A stretch of DNA of 64,000 nt from positions 806,001 through 870,000 of the forward strand of contig LUGG01000004.1 in NCBI GenBank assembly GCA_001683735.1, read 5' to 3'. Under the pieces are notes generated by a model, which was given only the letters and a program-made list of their open reading frames with translations, did no database searches and had not been told where the DNA came from. Positions 21,665-34,448 of this stretch are shown here, piece after piece. How positions within the stretch are numbered: position 1 is the stretch's first letter; each line of letters opens with the position of its first letter. A program made the translations under genes and the position numbers. This DNA is from Grifola frondosa (lineage: Eukaryota; Basidiomycota; Agaricomycetes; Polyporales; Grifolaceae).

Positions 21665-23590
21665 TCACCGAACCTTGTCACTGGTAACGATGCGTCTTTC
21701 CAACCGCTCGGTATCTGTGAACGGGTCATCCAGTGGGAAGTACAGAATCTGATACTTGTCTTTCCTCCTGCATAGTGCGTTAGCTTTGTGGACTCAATCG
21801 ACAAACATAACCTACCCGAGTTTTTAGCATCCAACCGAAAGAGCCCAAGGACATCCCGAAAATCTAGAGCTTCTAGCGCGAGCTTTGCATTATCGGTAGC
21901 CTGCTTTGTCGTATTCTGCCCCTCATCATCATCATCGTCGATGACAATAACGTCATCATTTGGGCCGGGTGCACCTGTAGCTGCGCGCACTCTCTTCGCA
22001 GGACTAACAGAGCTCCCTGATGGATCATTTGCCTTGCGTTTGCCTGACTTGATCGTCTGAACAGGGTGCAGTACTTGTCGTAGCACCTTGGACGGAGAAG
22101 TTTGTTCGTGCTTGCCGGCGAATACGTGGGGCTGTGATGTGCAAGGCCAGCGTGACGTATCGGTGGGCGGTCCTCCTGGGCAAAATCATCATATTTAGCC
22201 TACCAATTTTATGCGCCATTCTATAGCATACCTAGAAGGGTCAAAGGTCAGCAGGTTGATCATGCCATTCCTCGACTGTTCACAGCCGACGATAGTCTGC
22301 TGGTGACCGTCGTATTGGAGAATCAGCGGCATCTTGTCGGTCATGATTACCGGCTGGGCGCCGCGCAATGCTTCTCTACAGTGGTTCGCTTGGTATTCAA
22401 GGTTCCCTCGGAGAAGTAGCCGACAATCCATTGTAGTAAGACCTCGACGCCTAGTGGAGTTGAATGTGGGCACAAGGCTGCGTGCACAGAGATGTGATGA
22501 CTGACCTCGCTTCATGTCGAAATCCACAAGTCTCGCACTACAAGGTTCAGCATGGTTAAGGAAGGAGAAAATGGACGCTCACGGTATTCACGATATGTGA
22601 AAGCTACACAGAGTTCTGCTTGGAGATCACTATCGAGACCATATGAATGAATGAGATGAGTGCACACCTGCGGTGCCTATCCATTTGCTAGTATTCACGA
22701 GGTTGTGCTTCAGATCTTTAGCACCCTGTTCATCATACCCTGTCAGGGAACAACAGTTAATACAATACAAACCGATGATCTGATGGTACTCACCATTTTT
22801 CCACGCTTCTTCAATTGTCGATTGTAGATTTCGTACACCAGGCGGTTTTGGAGCATCTAGTAATGGGAAGTACATAGGTTGGCGCGTCTGGTCCATCAAG
22901 ACAGAACATGCCATGAGATAGTTCCGATATCTAGCTGAATTATCATCAGACGCTTTAAATGATTCAACTGTGTACCTACCACAACCCCACGACCTATCCC
23001 ATTGCTCCCCACAGACGTGTACAGCGCGATCAAAGCACAACCATGCTAGCTGAGTTAAACCTTTGTGGTGGGACTTCGTTAACATTCTCTTCAAAACATG
23101 TACCAACCCTTCGTAGGAATTGTTGCATGAACAAATGAGGAGCATCACAGCATCGAAATGACAGACCAGGACTGAAGTTAGGTGGTGGCTCAGTAGTTTG
23201 CGAAGAATGCCAGAACGTATTTTCCCTGTTCTCTCTTTCTTTCCCCTTGCTTGAAAAGGGCTTGGCTGAGGATGATTTCACACTATCACTTAGCGTACTT
23301 CCAGGAGTAGTTTCGAAGTGGTGCTGCTACGTGAGTTGCGTTTAAGTCATAGTAAACGTTAGAAACGGTGATGTGCATACCTTGAGGCTGAGGTGGGAAG
23401 TGCGTATCATAATGTGCTTGCCTCTGCTCGATCGTTTTCCTGGTCAGATCCTCCGAGCAAAGCTGACAGGTTACTCGTTCTCTGAGATGCAAACCTTGTT
23501 AAGATTTCGAACACAATGAAAATCAAGAACACACACGGAGACTTAATGTACAGAAATTGAATATCTTCGTCTGCGTTGAAATGTTGTCAT
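21665..23590 (-). CDS. ZUP1: C78-family (ZUFSP/ZUP1-like) ubiquitin protease
   Basis: Cysteine peptidase family C78, whose ZUFSP-type members cut long K63-linked ubiquitin chains in genome maintenance (fission yeast Mug105 is related). N-terminal zinc-finger-like C-x2-C/H-x4-H: RERVTCQLCSEDLTRKTIEQ then RQAHYDTHF. Catalytic Cys in EQWDRSWGCGYRNYLMAC (spliced), His in LILQYDGHQQTIVGCE, Asp in LLTFDPSR. The C-terminal KDKYQILYFPLDDPFTDTER then RIVTSDKVR is typical. An acidic patch DDVIVIDDDDDEGQ lies between. The proposed first exon is ATG 23588-23590 (MTTFQRRRRYSIS), spliced in frame to RERVTC; no ATG exists closer. About ten short introns. Divergent from proteasome alpha4. Confidence 0.85.
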
Positions 23591-23771
23591 TCGATGTTCA
23601 CAAATGACCGACACAAGGAGTCAAATAAGCGCCCCATTATGCGACGCGTCAAGGGAAGTAAGCCACGTGAGCACAGGCGACGCAAGCACGACGCGCGTCG
23701 AAGACTCGAATCGCATTCACCTACAAGCAGTCCTCCTAGCAGCTTTCATTCACATCTCTTCTGCATAGGAA
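23591..23771. promoter_or_regulatory. Bidirectional promoter, C78 ubiquitin protease / proteasome alpha4
   Basis: 181 bp. Contains ACGCGT (23644-23649), CACGTG (23664-23669) and a GACGCGCGTC palindrome near 23690. I do not see the yeast-type proteasome element GGTGGCAAA. Co-regulation is inferred only from the shared promoter. Confidence 0.45.
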
Positions 23772-24995
23772 ATGTCTAGGCTACAGAGGTGAGCGTGTAA
23801 TCTGAGTTTGACTGCAATATCACTGACCGTCGGTCCTCGTAGCTCTCACCGTCTTCTCCCCCGATGGCCATTTTGTTCCAAGTGAGTTGCCGCGTCTCGT
23901 TTACCGTATATCTTACATGCTTACCTCACATCTAGGTCGAATATGCCTTAGAGGCTGTTCGCAAGGGTACATGCGCAGTATGTTGTCCGCATCTCGTCTC
24001 GAATACTCAATCAACTATGAACAGGTCGGCGTGCGTGGCAAAGACGTCGTAGTCCTTGGTGTGGAGAAGAAGTCCGTTCTCCAGCTACAAGATCCTCGGA
24101 CCGTGCGCAAGGTTGTCATGCTCGACGATCACGTTTGTCTGGCCTTCGCTGGTACGCAATTCTCCACGCCACGGCCTGAACCATCCAACTGATTGTAGAC
24201 AGGTCTGACCGCTGATGGTCGGGTACTCATCGACAAGGCGCGGATAGAATGTCAGAGTCACCGGTTGACTGTGGAAGACCCTGTTACCATTGAATACATT
24301 ACCAGACATATTGCGGGTATTCAGCAAGTACGTTGCATGGCCATGTACTGATATGCCTTGCTAACATCCCGGCACTAGAAATACACGCAATCGGGAGGTG
24401 TCCGGCCATTTGGAATATCCACCCTCATTGTTGGATTCGACCCTCATGATACCCGACCGCGCCTGTACCAGACAGAACCCAGTGGCATTTACAGCTCGTG
24501 GAAGGTGAGTACTGGCTCTCATGTCCGTACTGCGTCGGATTCTTATATGACGGATTCAGGCCAACGCCATTGGACGGTCGTCGAAGACTGTTCGCGAATT
24601 TTTGGAGAAGAATCACAAAGATGACATGTCTCGGGATGATGCCATCAAGCTGACAGTAAAGAGTCTACTTGAGGTCGTCCAAACCGGTGCGAAGAATATC
24701 GAAATCAGCGTAATGGAGAGTTACGGCAAGATCACGGTGAGTTCTTCTCGATGCAATCAAAGGCTGTCACTCATTCGCCCATTAGAGCTTGGATCTTTCA
24801 CAGATCGAGGCAATTGTTTCCGAGATTGAACGAGAGAAGGAAGCAGGTATGTTCTTCGGCTGCTCCACAGCAAACTGCGACTTATACTATTATGCAGAGG
24901 CAGAAAGGAAGCGGTCAAGGTTGGCGGCAACTGCGGCCGGCCAGGCTGCAATGACGCAAGTAGTGTCTGGTACAGGCGAGGGGTCAGGACAGTAG
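23772..24995 (+). CDS. PRE6: 20S proteasome subunit alpha4 (PSMA7/Pre6)
   Basis: Structural alpha-ring subunit of the 20S proteasome. Reads [20 protein letters not shown] (proteasome alpha signature), [80 protein letters not shown] and [15 protein letters not shown]; these match the alpha4 type best (GVEKKS, FGIS.LIVGFD). About six introns. Two surplus bases are needed to explain the 5' end: a G at 23779-23780 (to read MSSYRALTVF) and a T in 23871-23874 (to read GHLFQ). The C-terminal tail is Ala/Gly-rich, ending TGEGSGQ, and extends beyond the yeast-like Lys-rich end. Confidence 0.93.
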
Positions 24996-25159
24996 AAGGG
25001 ACTGTTATTCATGTAATGTTGTTCTATAGTTGTTACCGACTGACGCTGCCTAGTCCTCCACTTTGGTTGAGAATTATCAAGCACATAACATAAAGCAAGA
25101 CACATAGGGCAACAACAAGAAACTATGGTACAGAATCATGGAGACCACGAGTATCAACA

Positions 25160-26088
25160 CTAGTGCAACCCAATCTCCTTGCCATCCTTGTCCTTTCTAG
25201 CATGTACCGCCCAGAATGAGCAGGCGAATTTGTCCCCCGAGCCAAATCCCTTTCTGCTGTAAAGACTGCTATACTTCACATTGAAGGAGATATACCCTTC
25301 GTATAACTCTTGCACCTCGCCAGATGAAGTGTGTTTTTGCCAGACTGGGGTGAGTTTAAAGACACCCGAACCAGAGGCTAAGCCGCAGTGGTCTTCTGCA
25401 GGGCGTAGCTTTGCAGAAATACCGGAGCCTATGGTAGTAGGACTGGGAGTCCCAAAGCCCTTGCGCTCTGCGGCAGTGAAAGTGAGCTTCGCCTTAGCTG
25501 AGATGGCATTAATCTCGATGTCATATTCTTCGTCCGACATAGGATCTGCGATGCATGCAGAGACAAAGCGTCCAGTTGACGAATCTGTGTCGGGAAGATA
25601 GCAGCGGCCGGTGTAGTCAGGCTTCGCCTGGTAGGTAAGAATGGTAGCATAGAGTGCCTCATACTGGGGATCGGTCTTGCCAGCGGGAAGATACACTTCT
25701 TTCAGAAAGGGCAAATTGGCCGAGTAGATGTCAAAATTGCCTGCAGTCTTGGGGGGTGAAATGGTTGCTTGACTGGGCTGAGCAGCCTATTATTGTCGAA
25801 GTTTAGCACAACATCAGTCATCTCAGCAAACCAGGCTGCGTACTGTGGGTACAGAGCCTGTAGTCTTTGCGCGCTTCGCTGGCTTTATGATATCCTGTGT
25901 CGGCTCATGGAAGCAACTTCTTCGTCCTCCGTGGTCCGTGTCCGTTTGTTTTTGGGATCAGATGCAGGTCCAACTTCCACTGTCTTGGCAGCGGGAGGTG
26001 GAGCCGCCGTCTTGCTACTCTAAGTAAGACATCCTAACGCATCAGCGAAAATTTTCAACACATCCACACAATTATTCACCGAAGCCAT
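25160..26088 (-). CDS. Unknown protein with basic N-terminus
   Basis: I do not recognise this family. Spliced reading: MAS, intron (donor at about 26079, acceptor before AGTAGC), then SSKTAAPPPAAKTVEVG, DPKNKRTRTTEDEE, IKPAKRAKTTGSVPT, intron, AAQPSQATISPPKTAGNFDI and a C-terminal region of about 185 aa (LPFLKEVYLPAGKTDPQYEA ... GYISFNVKYSSLYSRKG ... FACSFWAVHARKDKDGKEIG). Two Lys/Arg clusters look like nuclear-localisation signals, so a nuclear or chromatin role is possible but not shown. A one-base gap near 25905-25910 is required between EEVAS and EPTQDIIKPAK. The long uninterrupted last exon with ordinary codon use supports a real gene. Convergent with proteasome alpha4, divergent from GEA (229 bp). 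Confidence 0.6.
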
Positions 26089-26316
26089 GACAATTTGGGG
26101 AGTGAATATTTTCGGTCGGTCGACGTGGTCCGGCTGAACGACGCGTCGAGACGCGTTCAAGCCTTTGATCGAATGCCACGTGGAGCTGTTTGGCAAGAAC
26201 CTCTGAAATAAGCAACCGGATTAGGAAGGTCACTATACTCGACGCAACTACACGACACGTTACCACTCGTAATTCTCCCAGTGTCCCTTCCGACAGCCTG
26301 TCTTCCATCTGTCGAT

Positions 26317-29300
26317 ATGGACTCATCAAATTCGGTGCCGTGGCCTTCGAATGCAGTCTCCATTAAGCACATCCTGCTCTCCGAGATCCTCTCTGTTACC
26401 TCTATCATGCGCAAGAACTCTCGATGGGCTACATCCACGCACGCATTCACCACACGCGACTCTACACTTGCCAGTAGTCTTGGGCTTCGGAGGACAATAC
26501 ACCAGCCTGGTCCCAATCAGCCGGAACACGGAAGCACGGAACAGGAGCTTATGACTGGCTTCCAAGACCTGAAACGGCTTGTTAAAGATCTAGAAGGTGA
26601 GCACCTCACGGATAGAAGCTGAATGACTATCTAACGTGCTATGATTTTAGGCATACACTCCTTACCTCTGACGACACTCCTTGCGCCTTTCTTCGCCATC
26701 ATTCGTTCCCCGTTGTCGACGGGACCAATCACTTCTGCTGCTCTCACCGCCCTCCATAATTTCTTCCTCTGTAATCTCGTTTCTCCAGATTCACTCTCAC
26801 TGGATAACACCCTTGTAGAACTCAGCAGTGCCTTGTCTAGCTGCAAATTTGAGGCCAGCGACTCCTCCGGCGACGAGGTTGTGCTGCTGAAAATCATGAC
26901 TGTCATCCAAGACGCCATGTGTGGTAGTGTCGGCCACATGCTGGGGGATATTGAAGTTTGCGAGATGCTTGAAACAGTTCTCACCACATCGTGTCAGATG
27001 CGATTAAGCGGTACGTTTTCTAAATCAGTTATCCTATTCAAGCACTTAGTCTCTTGTGAAGAGATCCTTCGGCGCTCAGCGGAAGCCACCATGCACTCCT
27101 TGGTGAGGACGGTATTCATGCGATTGTATTCACTCAGCCCAGATGTCGAGGAACGCAAACTATCTGAGAATGGTTATGATGCCGAGGACAGCGAAATCAA
27201 GATGAGCGTGTCTGCCGCGAAATCACTTTCGCTCGGACCAGAATCTGTTAGTGTTGAGGGGGGCATCGATATCGAGAACAACCAACCTGCGAGCCCGACT
27301 ACTGGAGATGACGAAAATACCAGAAGACCAGATTGTATGTTTGGGTCCCTGTCTTGGTTGATGTCACTCACGAGTCGACTAATTAGATGGTCTTCCATCA
27401 ATATTGGAGCTCTTGCGAGTTCTGATCAATATCCTTGACCCTAATGACCAGCTTCACACGGATTCCACCCGGCTCACCGCACTACGTATCTTGAATGTAG
27501 CATTCGAAGTTGCCGGCACTCGAATATGCGAATTTCGTTCCCTCTCTGTCCTTATTCTTGATCACGGCTGTAAATACCTCTTCCAGCTGGCGAGATCAGA
27601 CAATCCTGCTGTGCTCCAAACCGCACTACGCACTATCTCGACCATGTTCGAAACCATGCGTCGTAAACTCAAGCTACAACAGGAACTATTTCTGGCTTTC
27701 ACCATCGACCGTCTTGCACTCCAGCTCCGCCCAAGACACATCCAGCGCTTAGTGCGGCCTCAAGCAAGGGATCATCTGGATCTTCACGTCCAGGAACACC
27801 CATCCTTTCTCCTCACCTTGGCCCTGTTGGTGTGGATTTAGATTTGGAGAAGGGATCTTCCACACCCCGCATCGTGGTGGCACCCGCTCGCGGCGATACA
27901 CGCGAGCTGTTGCTGGAGACCATCAGCCAGATCTCTCGGCATCCCAGCTTCATGGTTGATCTTTATACGAACTATGACTGCGATATGAACTGCGAGAATA
28001 TGTTTGAACGTCTAGTCGAATTCTCCACGAAGGTGCGCTTATATGGTCAGTCGGATGTATTGGACTGTCATTGACGTCCTTAATCGCAGGGAGTATATCT
28101 CGCAGAACACTGGCGGGTTCGAGCCCCAGCAACAGAATGCGCAGTACCTTTGCTTGGACTTTTTACTTGCATTCATCAATCGCATGGCGCTCCGGGCTGA
28201 AGATGTCGGTATTATGCAATTATCTTCTTCTGCACCTTCTGATGATCATAAATATTCAGCTCAGTGAAGAATGGCCATTAGTAAGCCGGTGATATGCAAT
28301 TCCATGTGTTTGACATTAACTTCGCATCCTTTTGAAGACCTTCACCGCAGCAGCGGAACTTATGCATACTAAGTCTCGCAAAAAACTCGTGCTAGCTGGC
28401 GCAGCGCGCTTCAGTGCAAAGCCAAAGACTGGATTGCTATTCCTTGAAGAGAACAAACTCATCTACACTGATCCCAATGAACCCCGTCCTCTCAGTCTTG
28501 CAAAATTCCTGAAGAGCTCGGCTCGATTGGATAAACGTGTCCTCGGCGATTTTATCTCGAAGCCGGATAACACCGATGTGCTGAAGGCATTCATGAGCCT
28601 CTTTGACTTCAAGGATGTGAGCTTTCGCGTCTGACATCGTGAGTTTTATATTCATTACATTTTGAAGAAACCTGTCGCAGAGGCAATGCGAGAGCTCCTC
28701 GAGACATTCCGACTGCCAGGGGAATCACAGCAAATCGATCGGATCGCTGAAACATTCGCGGAGTTCTACTTCGCCACTGGTGCGGGTATGTATGCCTGCT
28801 TACCGGTTCTTGTTTGTGACTGATCCTGAGATCATCCAGCGGAAATCAAGTCTCAAGATGCCGTATACGTCCTCGCATATTCGATCATCATGTTGAACAC
28901 AGACCTCCATAATCCTCAGATACGAGTAAGCTGGTTTCGTTCAGCTACATAACATGCTAACATCCTACTAGAAAAAGATGACTCTTGACGACTACAAGCG
29001 CAACCTGAAAGGCGTAAACCATGGATCTGATTTTTCGGCCGAGTTCCTGGTGAGATGGGACCATCGAACTAGCGGACTGACCACTGACCTGTATTGCTCA
29101 ACGCTTTTCAAGCAAAATATCTATGATTCAATACGCAAGCGGGAAATTGTCATGCCCGAAGAACATACAGGGCAGTTGGGATTTGAATATGCTTGGAAGG
29201 AGCTGCTTGCGCGATCACGACAAACAGGTCAGTTAAGAAGTGTCATCGATAAGGGTAGATCTCGAACTCAAGCATTCACTCAGGGGAACTGATGATGTGC

Positions 29301-31804
29301 AACACTTCGCTATTCGACGTCGATATGTTCAGAGCGGTCTGGAGACCAGTCGTATCGGCTATTGCGTATGCCTTTATCACCTTCGAGGACGACTACATCA
29401 TAGAGCGCGCCATTACTGGTTTCCGCCAATGCGCAACTTTAGCGAGACACTTTGGCATGCCAGATGTCTTTGACTATGTCGTTGTTTCCCTGTCACAGGC
29501 GACCGCCTTACTTTCAGATTCACTTGCATCCCAAGTCCCTAACTATCCTGTGGTAGAGGTCGAAGGGCAGTCCATCACCGTTTCTAGCTTGTCCGTGAAA
29601 TTCGGCACCAATTTCAAAGGGCAGCTTGCTGCCGTGGTCTTGTTCAACATCGTTAACGGCAATGGCAACGCGCTGCGGGAAGGATGGACTCAGGTGTGCT
29701 TAGTATGCTTGACCTTTCTATGATGCTAAGCCTGCATTTTTACTAGATATTTGAGATGTTCCAGAATCTCTTTCTTCATTCTTTACTTCCCACACGCATG
29801 CTGCAAATGGAGGACTTCCTCGGAGGCGTGTCCATAATCCCTCTGCGCAGGAGTCTGCCTGCTCGTCCTGCTCCTAGGGCGGATGGCCTTCTATCCGCGT
29901 TGTCTTCGTACCTAATGACTCCCTACGCATCCAGTGTGGATGCGTTGGTGCCAGATGCGACCGATGCCGACATAGAGAGCACATTATGTACCATTGACTG
30001 CATTACCTCTTGTCGCCTAGACGAGATGTATGGGCAGATAATGTATGTCGGTTTCTCGATGTATTCTGTGAGATTGCTGACAAGTTCACAGGCAGCTCGA
30101 CTCGGAGGCGTTGGTTGCTGCCGTGCGTGCCCTTGAAGCTCTTGCCCACGAGCGGACAGTTGCTCGTCTGAAACAAGAATCGGACGACGTTTCATCTGGC
30201 TATAATACACCACGAGATGATTCATATGCGCTGGCCTATGATCCTGCAAGTGTTTTCCTCCTTGAGACGATGGTAAGTATTGCTGCCGGACACCGCAATA
30301 TATCGAAGATGTGTGGTGAGTCATTGAGTGGTCATCGAATTAAGACGTGGTCCCGACCCAGTGTGTAGGCCAATCGTGTTCGAGCATCTGTCGGCATTGC
30401 TATCTACACCGACGCAATATAGCATCTTGCTCATTGAGCGTGCTGTTGTTGGACTATTGCGACTGTGTCTCATCTTGGCACAAAAGGCGAGTATCCTATG
30501 ATTGTGTGTTCCTTAATCAACCTAATCTGATGAACCAGCCATCTCTTCGTGACCAAGTATACATTTCGTTCGATCTGCTTGCGCGGTTGTCGCCAAATAT
30601 TGCTACTGCTGTTGCTGAACAAGTAGTCGCCGGTCTGATCCTCATCATGCAAAATCATCGAGACATTGTGACTTATCAAACGGAATGGAATCTCATGTTC
30701 GCCCTCATGCGAAACTCTAATCACTCACCCAGAAGCCGCACGCCAGTCATTCGAATTATTGACAGGATTTGTCTCGGAAGGTCCACAACAAGCGGTTACA
30801 CCAGACAATTTCGCGGGCCTAGTTGGAGTATTGGATGAATACGCTACTGTAGCAGGCGTAGCCGTGGAAGCGCAGCAACAAGGTCGCCGCACACAAGCGT
30901 TAAGCTCTGCCAAGTAAGTTGTACGATTATTTGCGCTTTTCTACACAGACTAAGATGTTTCCAGCTCTCCGGTCGTTGAGCGGGGTCGGAAGGCCATCGA
31001 TATGACAGCGGATTTGAAGAAATTCTGGCCTCGGTTTGCAGAAACCACTGATCTTGGGAAGGGACAGAGTATGTATTCATTCGTGCAATGTGTTATGCAC
31101 GTGTTGACTTAGTCCGCCTTGCAGTCTGGCGACAGTTCTGCCTTCCTGTGTTATCATCGCTAGGACGCCAAGCCTCCAACGTGTCCCGGGAGATCCGCCA
31201 TGCCGCAATGGTACATCTGCAGCGCATTGTGCTGGGTACTCACCTTCCACTCGACAATGTCGATCACCATCAAATAGAGGAGCTCTTCAATCGTGTCATC
31301 TTCCCGCTTCTAGACGAACTCCTGAAGCCCCAGGTGTTACTTCGGGACCCAATGGGCCTGCCCGAGACTCGATTGCGGGCATCTGCGTTGCTGTGCAAGG
31401 CGTTCATGCATTTCGAGGCGCGCGAAGGACAGGAGGCCGATATCAGAGTCTTGTGGATCCAGGTGTTGGATCTTCTCGATCGATTAATGAACGTCGATCG
31501 CAGAGATCAGCTGGTGCGTAGCTATTGACTGGTGGTTTGTGTCACACTGATCGCTGTGTCGCAGTACGAGGCCGTGCCCGAGTCCCTGAAGAACGTGTTG
31601 TTGGTGATGAATGCTACCGGGCTGCTAGTGCCGCCTTCGTCGCCAGTTGACCAACGTGATGAGCGACAAGCAGCATTATGGGCTGCCACGCATGAGAGGA
31701 TAGAGCGTTTCCTTCCCGGATTTTTGGCAGACATTATCCCCGAACCCGCACCCCTACCATCGACTGTTCAGCATGCATCGCCATTATCACCTGTTCCATC
31801 ATAG
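26317..31804 (+). CDS. GEA1: Arf GTP exchange factor GBF1/GEA type (Sec7 domain)
   Basis: Large Golgi Arf-GEF for COPI traffic. Order: DCB region from the start (IKHILLSEILSVTSIMRKNS), HUS region with the diagnostic NYDCDMNCENMFERLVEFST and QQNAQYLCLDFLLAF, Sec7 domain from about 28330 (TGLLFLEENKLIYTDPNEPR, LDKRVLGDFISKPDN, ETFRLPGESQQIDRIAETFA, YVLAYSIIMLNTDLHNPQIR, LDDYKRNLKGVNHGSDFS), then EIVMPEEHTGQLG and the HDS regions to PLSPVPS. ATG at 26317-26319 is the first Met of the open first exon. More than ten short introns. A missing base near 27714-27718 (Ser/Pro-rich loop in DCB-HUS linker) and an extra A near 30719-30721 (RNS to ITHPEAARQSFELL) are likely sequence errors. About 1.5 thousand residues, the normal family size. 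Confidence 0.92.
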
Positions 31805-32139
31805 TTCCGGTCTTATAATTGTCGCATACATATGTATTTTCTTTTCCTAAATCCTGCAATCTTTGTCCATCCAGGCCTCCTTAAGTATGTGTAGAAAACA
31901 CGACTCGGAAGAAGAGGTGAAGCTTTCAATACGAGCCAAACACTATGTTACAAGAATCCACAACGAGGACAGCGATAGGATTATGGCCGAACCATTACAG
32001 CGTAGGAAATAAAGAGGCAAAATCCGACGCGGCTGATATGTATACGAAAGCAAACACAACAGATTCAGTCATCGAAGCACATAACCATTCATAATCATTG
32101 ATATCGTTATTCTCGGAATCTTTACCGTCCAACAAACCA
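31805..32139. other. Convergent 3' intergenic region
   Basis: 335 bp between GEA (+) and the SDR gene (-). AT-rich, no ORF of interest. Confidence 0.4.
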
Positions 32140-33956
32140 TCAAGGATCGTTGATTGGCCAACTGTTCTCCGCCTTGAGCTTGCTGATCATGTCCCCGATG
32201 GTCTCGTGGTTCAAGTATGGACGCTTGAGTTTATAGCCAATGATCTCCTTCAGCTTCTCGGCGGAGAATGCAACGACATGCTTTCTGAGGCAGTATCGTC
32301 CATATATGAAGAGAATTGGTGTTCGGGATCGGCGGGTTCGACGTCGTGATCATCTTCGTCCATGTTGACACGTGGACTTCGTTGATCTCCTCCAGAACGC
32401 TTTCGAGTGTGAACTATGGGGCATGCACAGGTGCATAAGAGTAGGACAGGGATAAACTGATGGACATACCTTGGCCATTGTATTCAGCACGATGTTATGG
32501 AACTCGAAGGTCGTGCCAAAGAACGATGCCAAGGTGGATCCATATTCATAGAGCGTCACCTTCGAATCGTCCTCCTACAGTAGATAGTCTCGTTGAGCGA
32601 AAGCCTCCACGACCGTGTCACGCACTTACAATGTTGAACAGAGGGGCAATGACCTTCTTCGTGGGTATACCATGCCATCGACTACATTGTACATGTTCTT
32701 GTCGTTCCTGAACACGATCTCTTCGCCGGCAATCGCGTCGGCCTCTTTTCGTCCGATCTTCGCCATCCACTCGGCACAGGCCCACAAGGCTCCGACGACA
32801 TCATCAATATGTACCGTGTGCGTCGAGAATTTGCCTGGCGACCAATACGCAACGACGAAAACGAGGGGTGCGGTCAAGAAACGAAGAAACCAGGTGAGGA
32901 AGAACAAGACACCCACAGCCCTTCATAGGCTGCTTCAAGTAGCCATAACACCAGCCACCGCGAAGAATGGCGCCCCGGCTGCGCATACAACCCAAATCAG
33001 TATACAGCGCATGCTTTGCGACAGCTCGACTATTACGCACGTCCGTAGTTAATGTATGGCCCGTACACCAATGCCGTCCGCACTATGACTAAGTTGAGGC
33101 TGCACCACGAGTCAGGACTTCACACGCAGAACAATGTAAACAGCACTTACTCCAATCGCGCCCAATGCACGAAGTGTTTCGTGCCACCAGGTTCCAAGGG
33201 CGCCTTCAGGCTTGACATCCTCCTTCTCGTTGTGAGATCCCTTCTCCTTACACTCGTAGAACGGGTGCTGTATCCGCACGTATGCCGCAACCTTTCGCCG
33301 AGCAGCCTCGAGTCCGATCAAATGCGATATCCTAAAGGTGTGGTTAATGTGGACCTGGGTGCATAATTATCATGGTAAGAGGGGCGTAATGCGGTTAGAT
33401 GTCGTAGACCAGAGTATGCAAGTACAATAAATTACCTGTTCTGGTCTGTCCCATTGGATCTCGCCAGTCAAATCAAAAACATAGGAGTAGGGCTCTTGAC
33501 CCTCCGGCGGGTCGAAACAGGTAGCAACGGTGGCTAATTTAAACCTCAGGATGGTATTCTCCTAGAAGAAGTCGGGGAAAGCATGACTCACATGGTACGG
33601 TTAAGTTTGCCTGACGATAGTGAACATTAGGCTTCTGTAAAACTTTCGGGAACTCCGAGCCAAGATATCTTAAATCGGGATTGTCAATTAGAGAACACGA
33701 TGAAGATGAGGTGCGGAACATACGTTGTAGCGGTGCTACCGAATATTTATCGACTATCCTTAAATTCTGCAGGCAAAGGGTCTAAGAGACCGATATATGC
33801 ATATACAGCGGATAAAACTACCTCGACTAGTGGCTCTCCCTCGAAGGAATGAGAAAGCGGCAAGGGCTCGGGAGCAAGTGTTGAGACCACCTATTTGGCG
33901 GTCACGGATATATTCAGCGACGGCGATGATAATGCAGGTACTGATACAATTGGCAT
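32140..33956 (-). CDS. NAD(P)-binding atypical SDR (epimerase/dehydratase-like)
   Basis: Rossmann-fold protein of the extended/atypical SDR group that is widespread in basidiomycetes; substrate unknown. Spliced segments follow the family order: IGGLNTCSRALAAF (nucleotide-binding turn), ENLRIVDKYSVAPL, LGSEFPKVLQKPNVHYRQAN, YSYVFDLTGEIQWDRPEQ, RISHLIGLEAARRKVAAYVR, TWWHETLRALGAI, YGYLKQPMK, VHIDDVVGALWACAEWMAKI, GEEIVFRNDK, LASFFGTTFEFHNIV and a C-terminal KRPYLNHETIGDMISKLKAE ending SWPINDP. Frame changes inside the first exon (an A missing from AAA at plus 33894-33896, then compensation before EGEPLVE) mean gene finders will break it. Start ATG 33954-33956 (MPIVSVPALSS); stop TGA 32140-32142. 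About ten introns. Confidence 0.75.
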
Positions 33957-34448
33957 ACCAAAGATGATTGCGTTGGGCCTTTTGGACATGACTTGGAAGG
34001 AGTCGTCAGGTCAGATGGAAGGTGAGCCGACAAGAGATTGAAAGGATGATAAAGGGCAGATGTTCCAGTAGGCGAGGAGGAGCTATACCGGAATAGGAAA
34101 TTCCAAGTGGTTCCTCGATCAACAAGCGGTTGTCGCTGCGAAGGACAACGGCCGCGACAACAGTGAGGACAGCGAGGACAGACGAACGGAAAAACGAGAA
34201 GGGATGGCAGACGGCGAGAGCCAAAAAATGGCTTGATAGAAATTTGACCGTCGACAATTTCGCTGACAGCAAGCGCCCGCTCCACGCCCAAACATGTCAC
34301 ACATAGCTCCTCGGTCACAAAGTCACACTGCGCTATGGTAACAAACCCTAACCTCAAAATAGTCCTAGGTCGGTGGCAATAAATTGAATATCCAGTATAA
34401 ATTCGACGTGAAAATCTGTGGAGCAACTTGCGTGTAACCGTGCACATT
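33957..34448. other. Intergenic region upstream of the SDR gene
   Basis: About 490 bp between the SDR start and the 3' end of HIBADH. A long open frame on the minus strand crosses this area but runs out of frame over the real exons on both sides, so it is not called. Confidence 0.4.
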
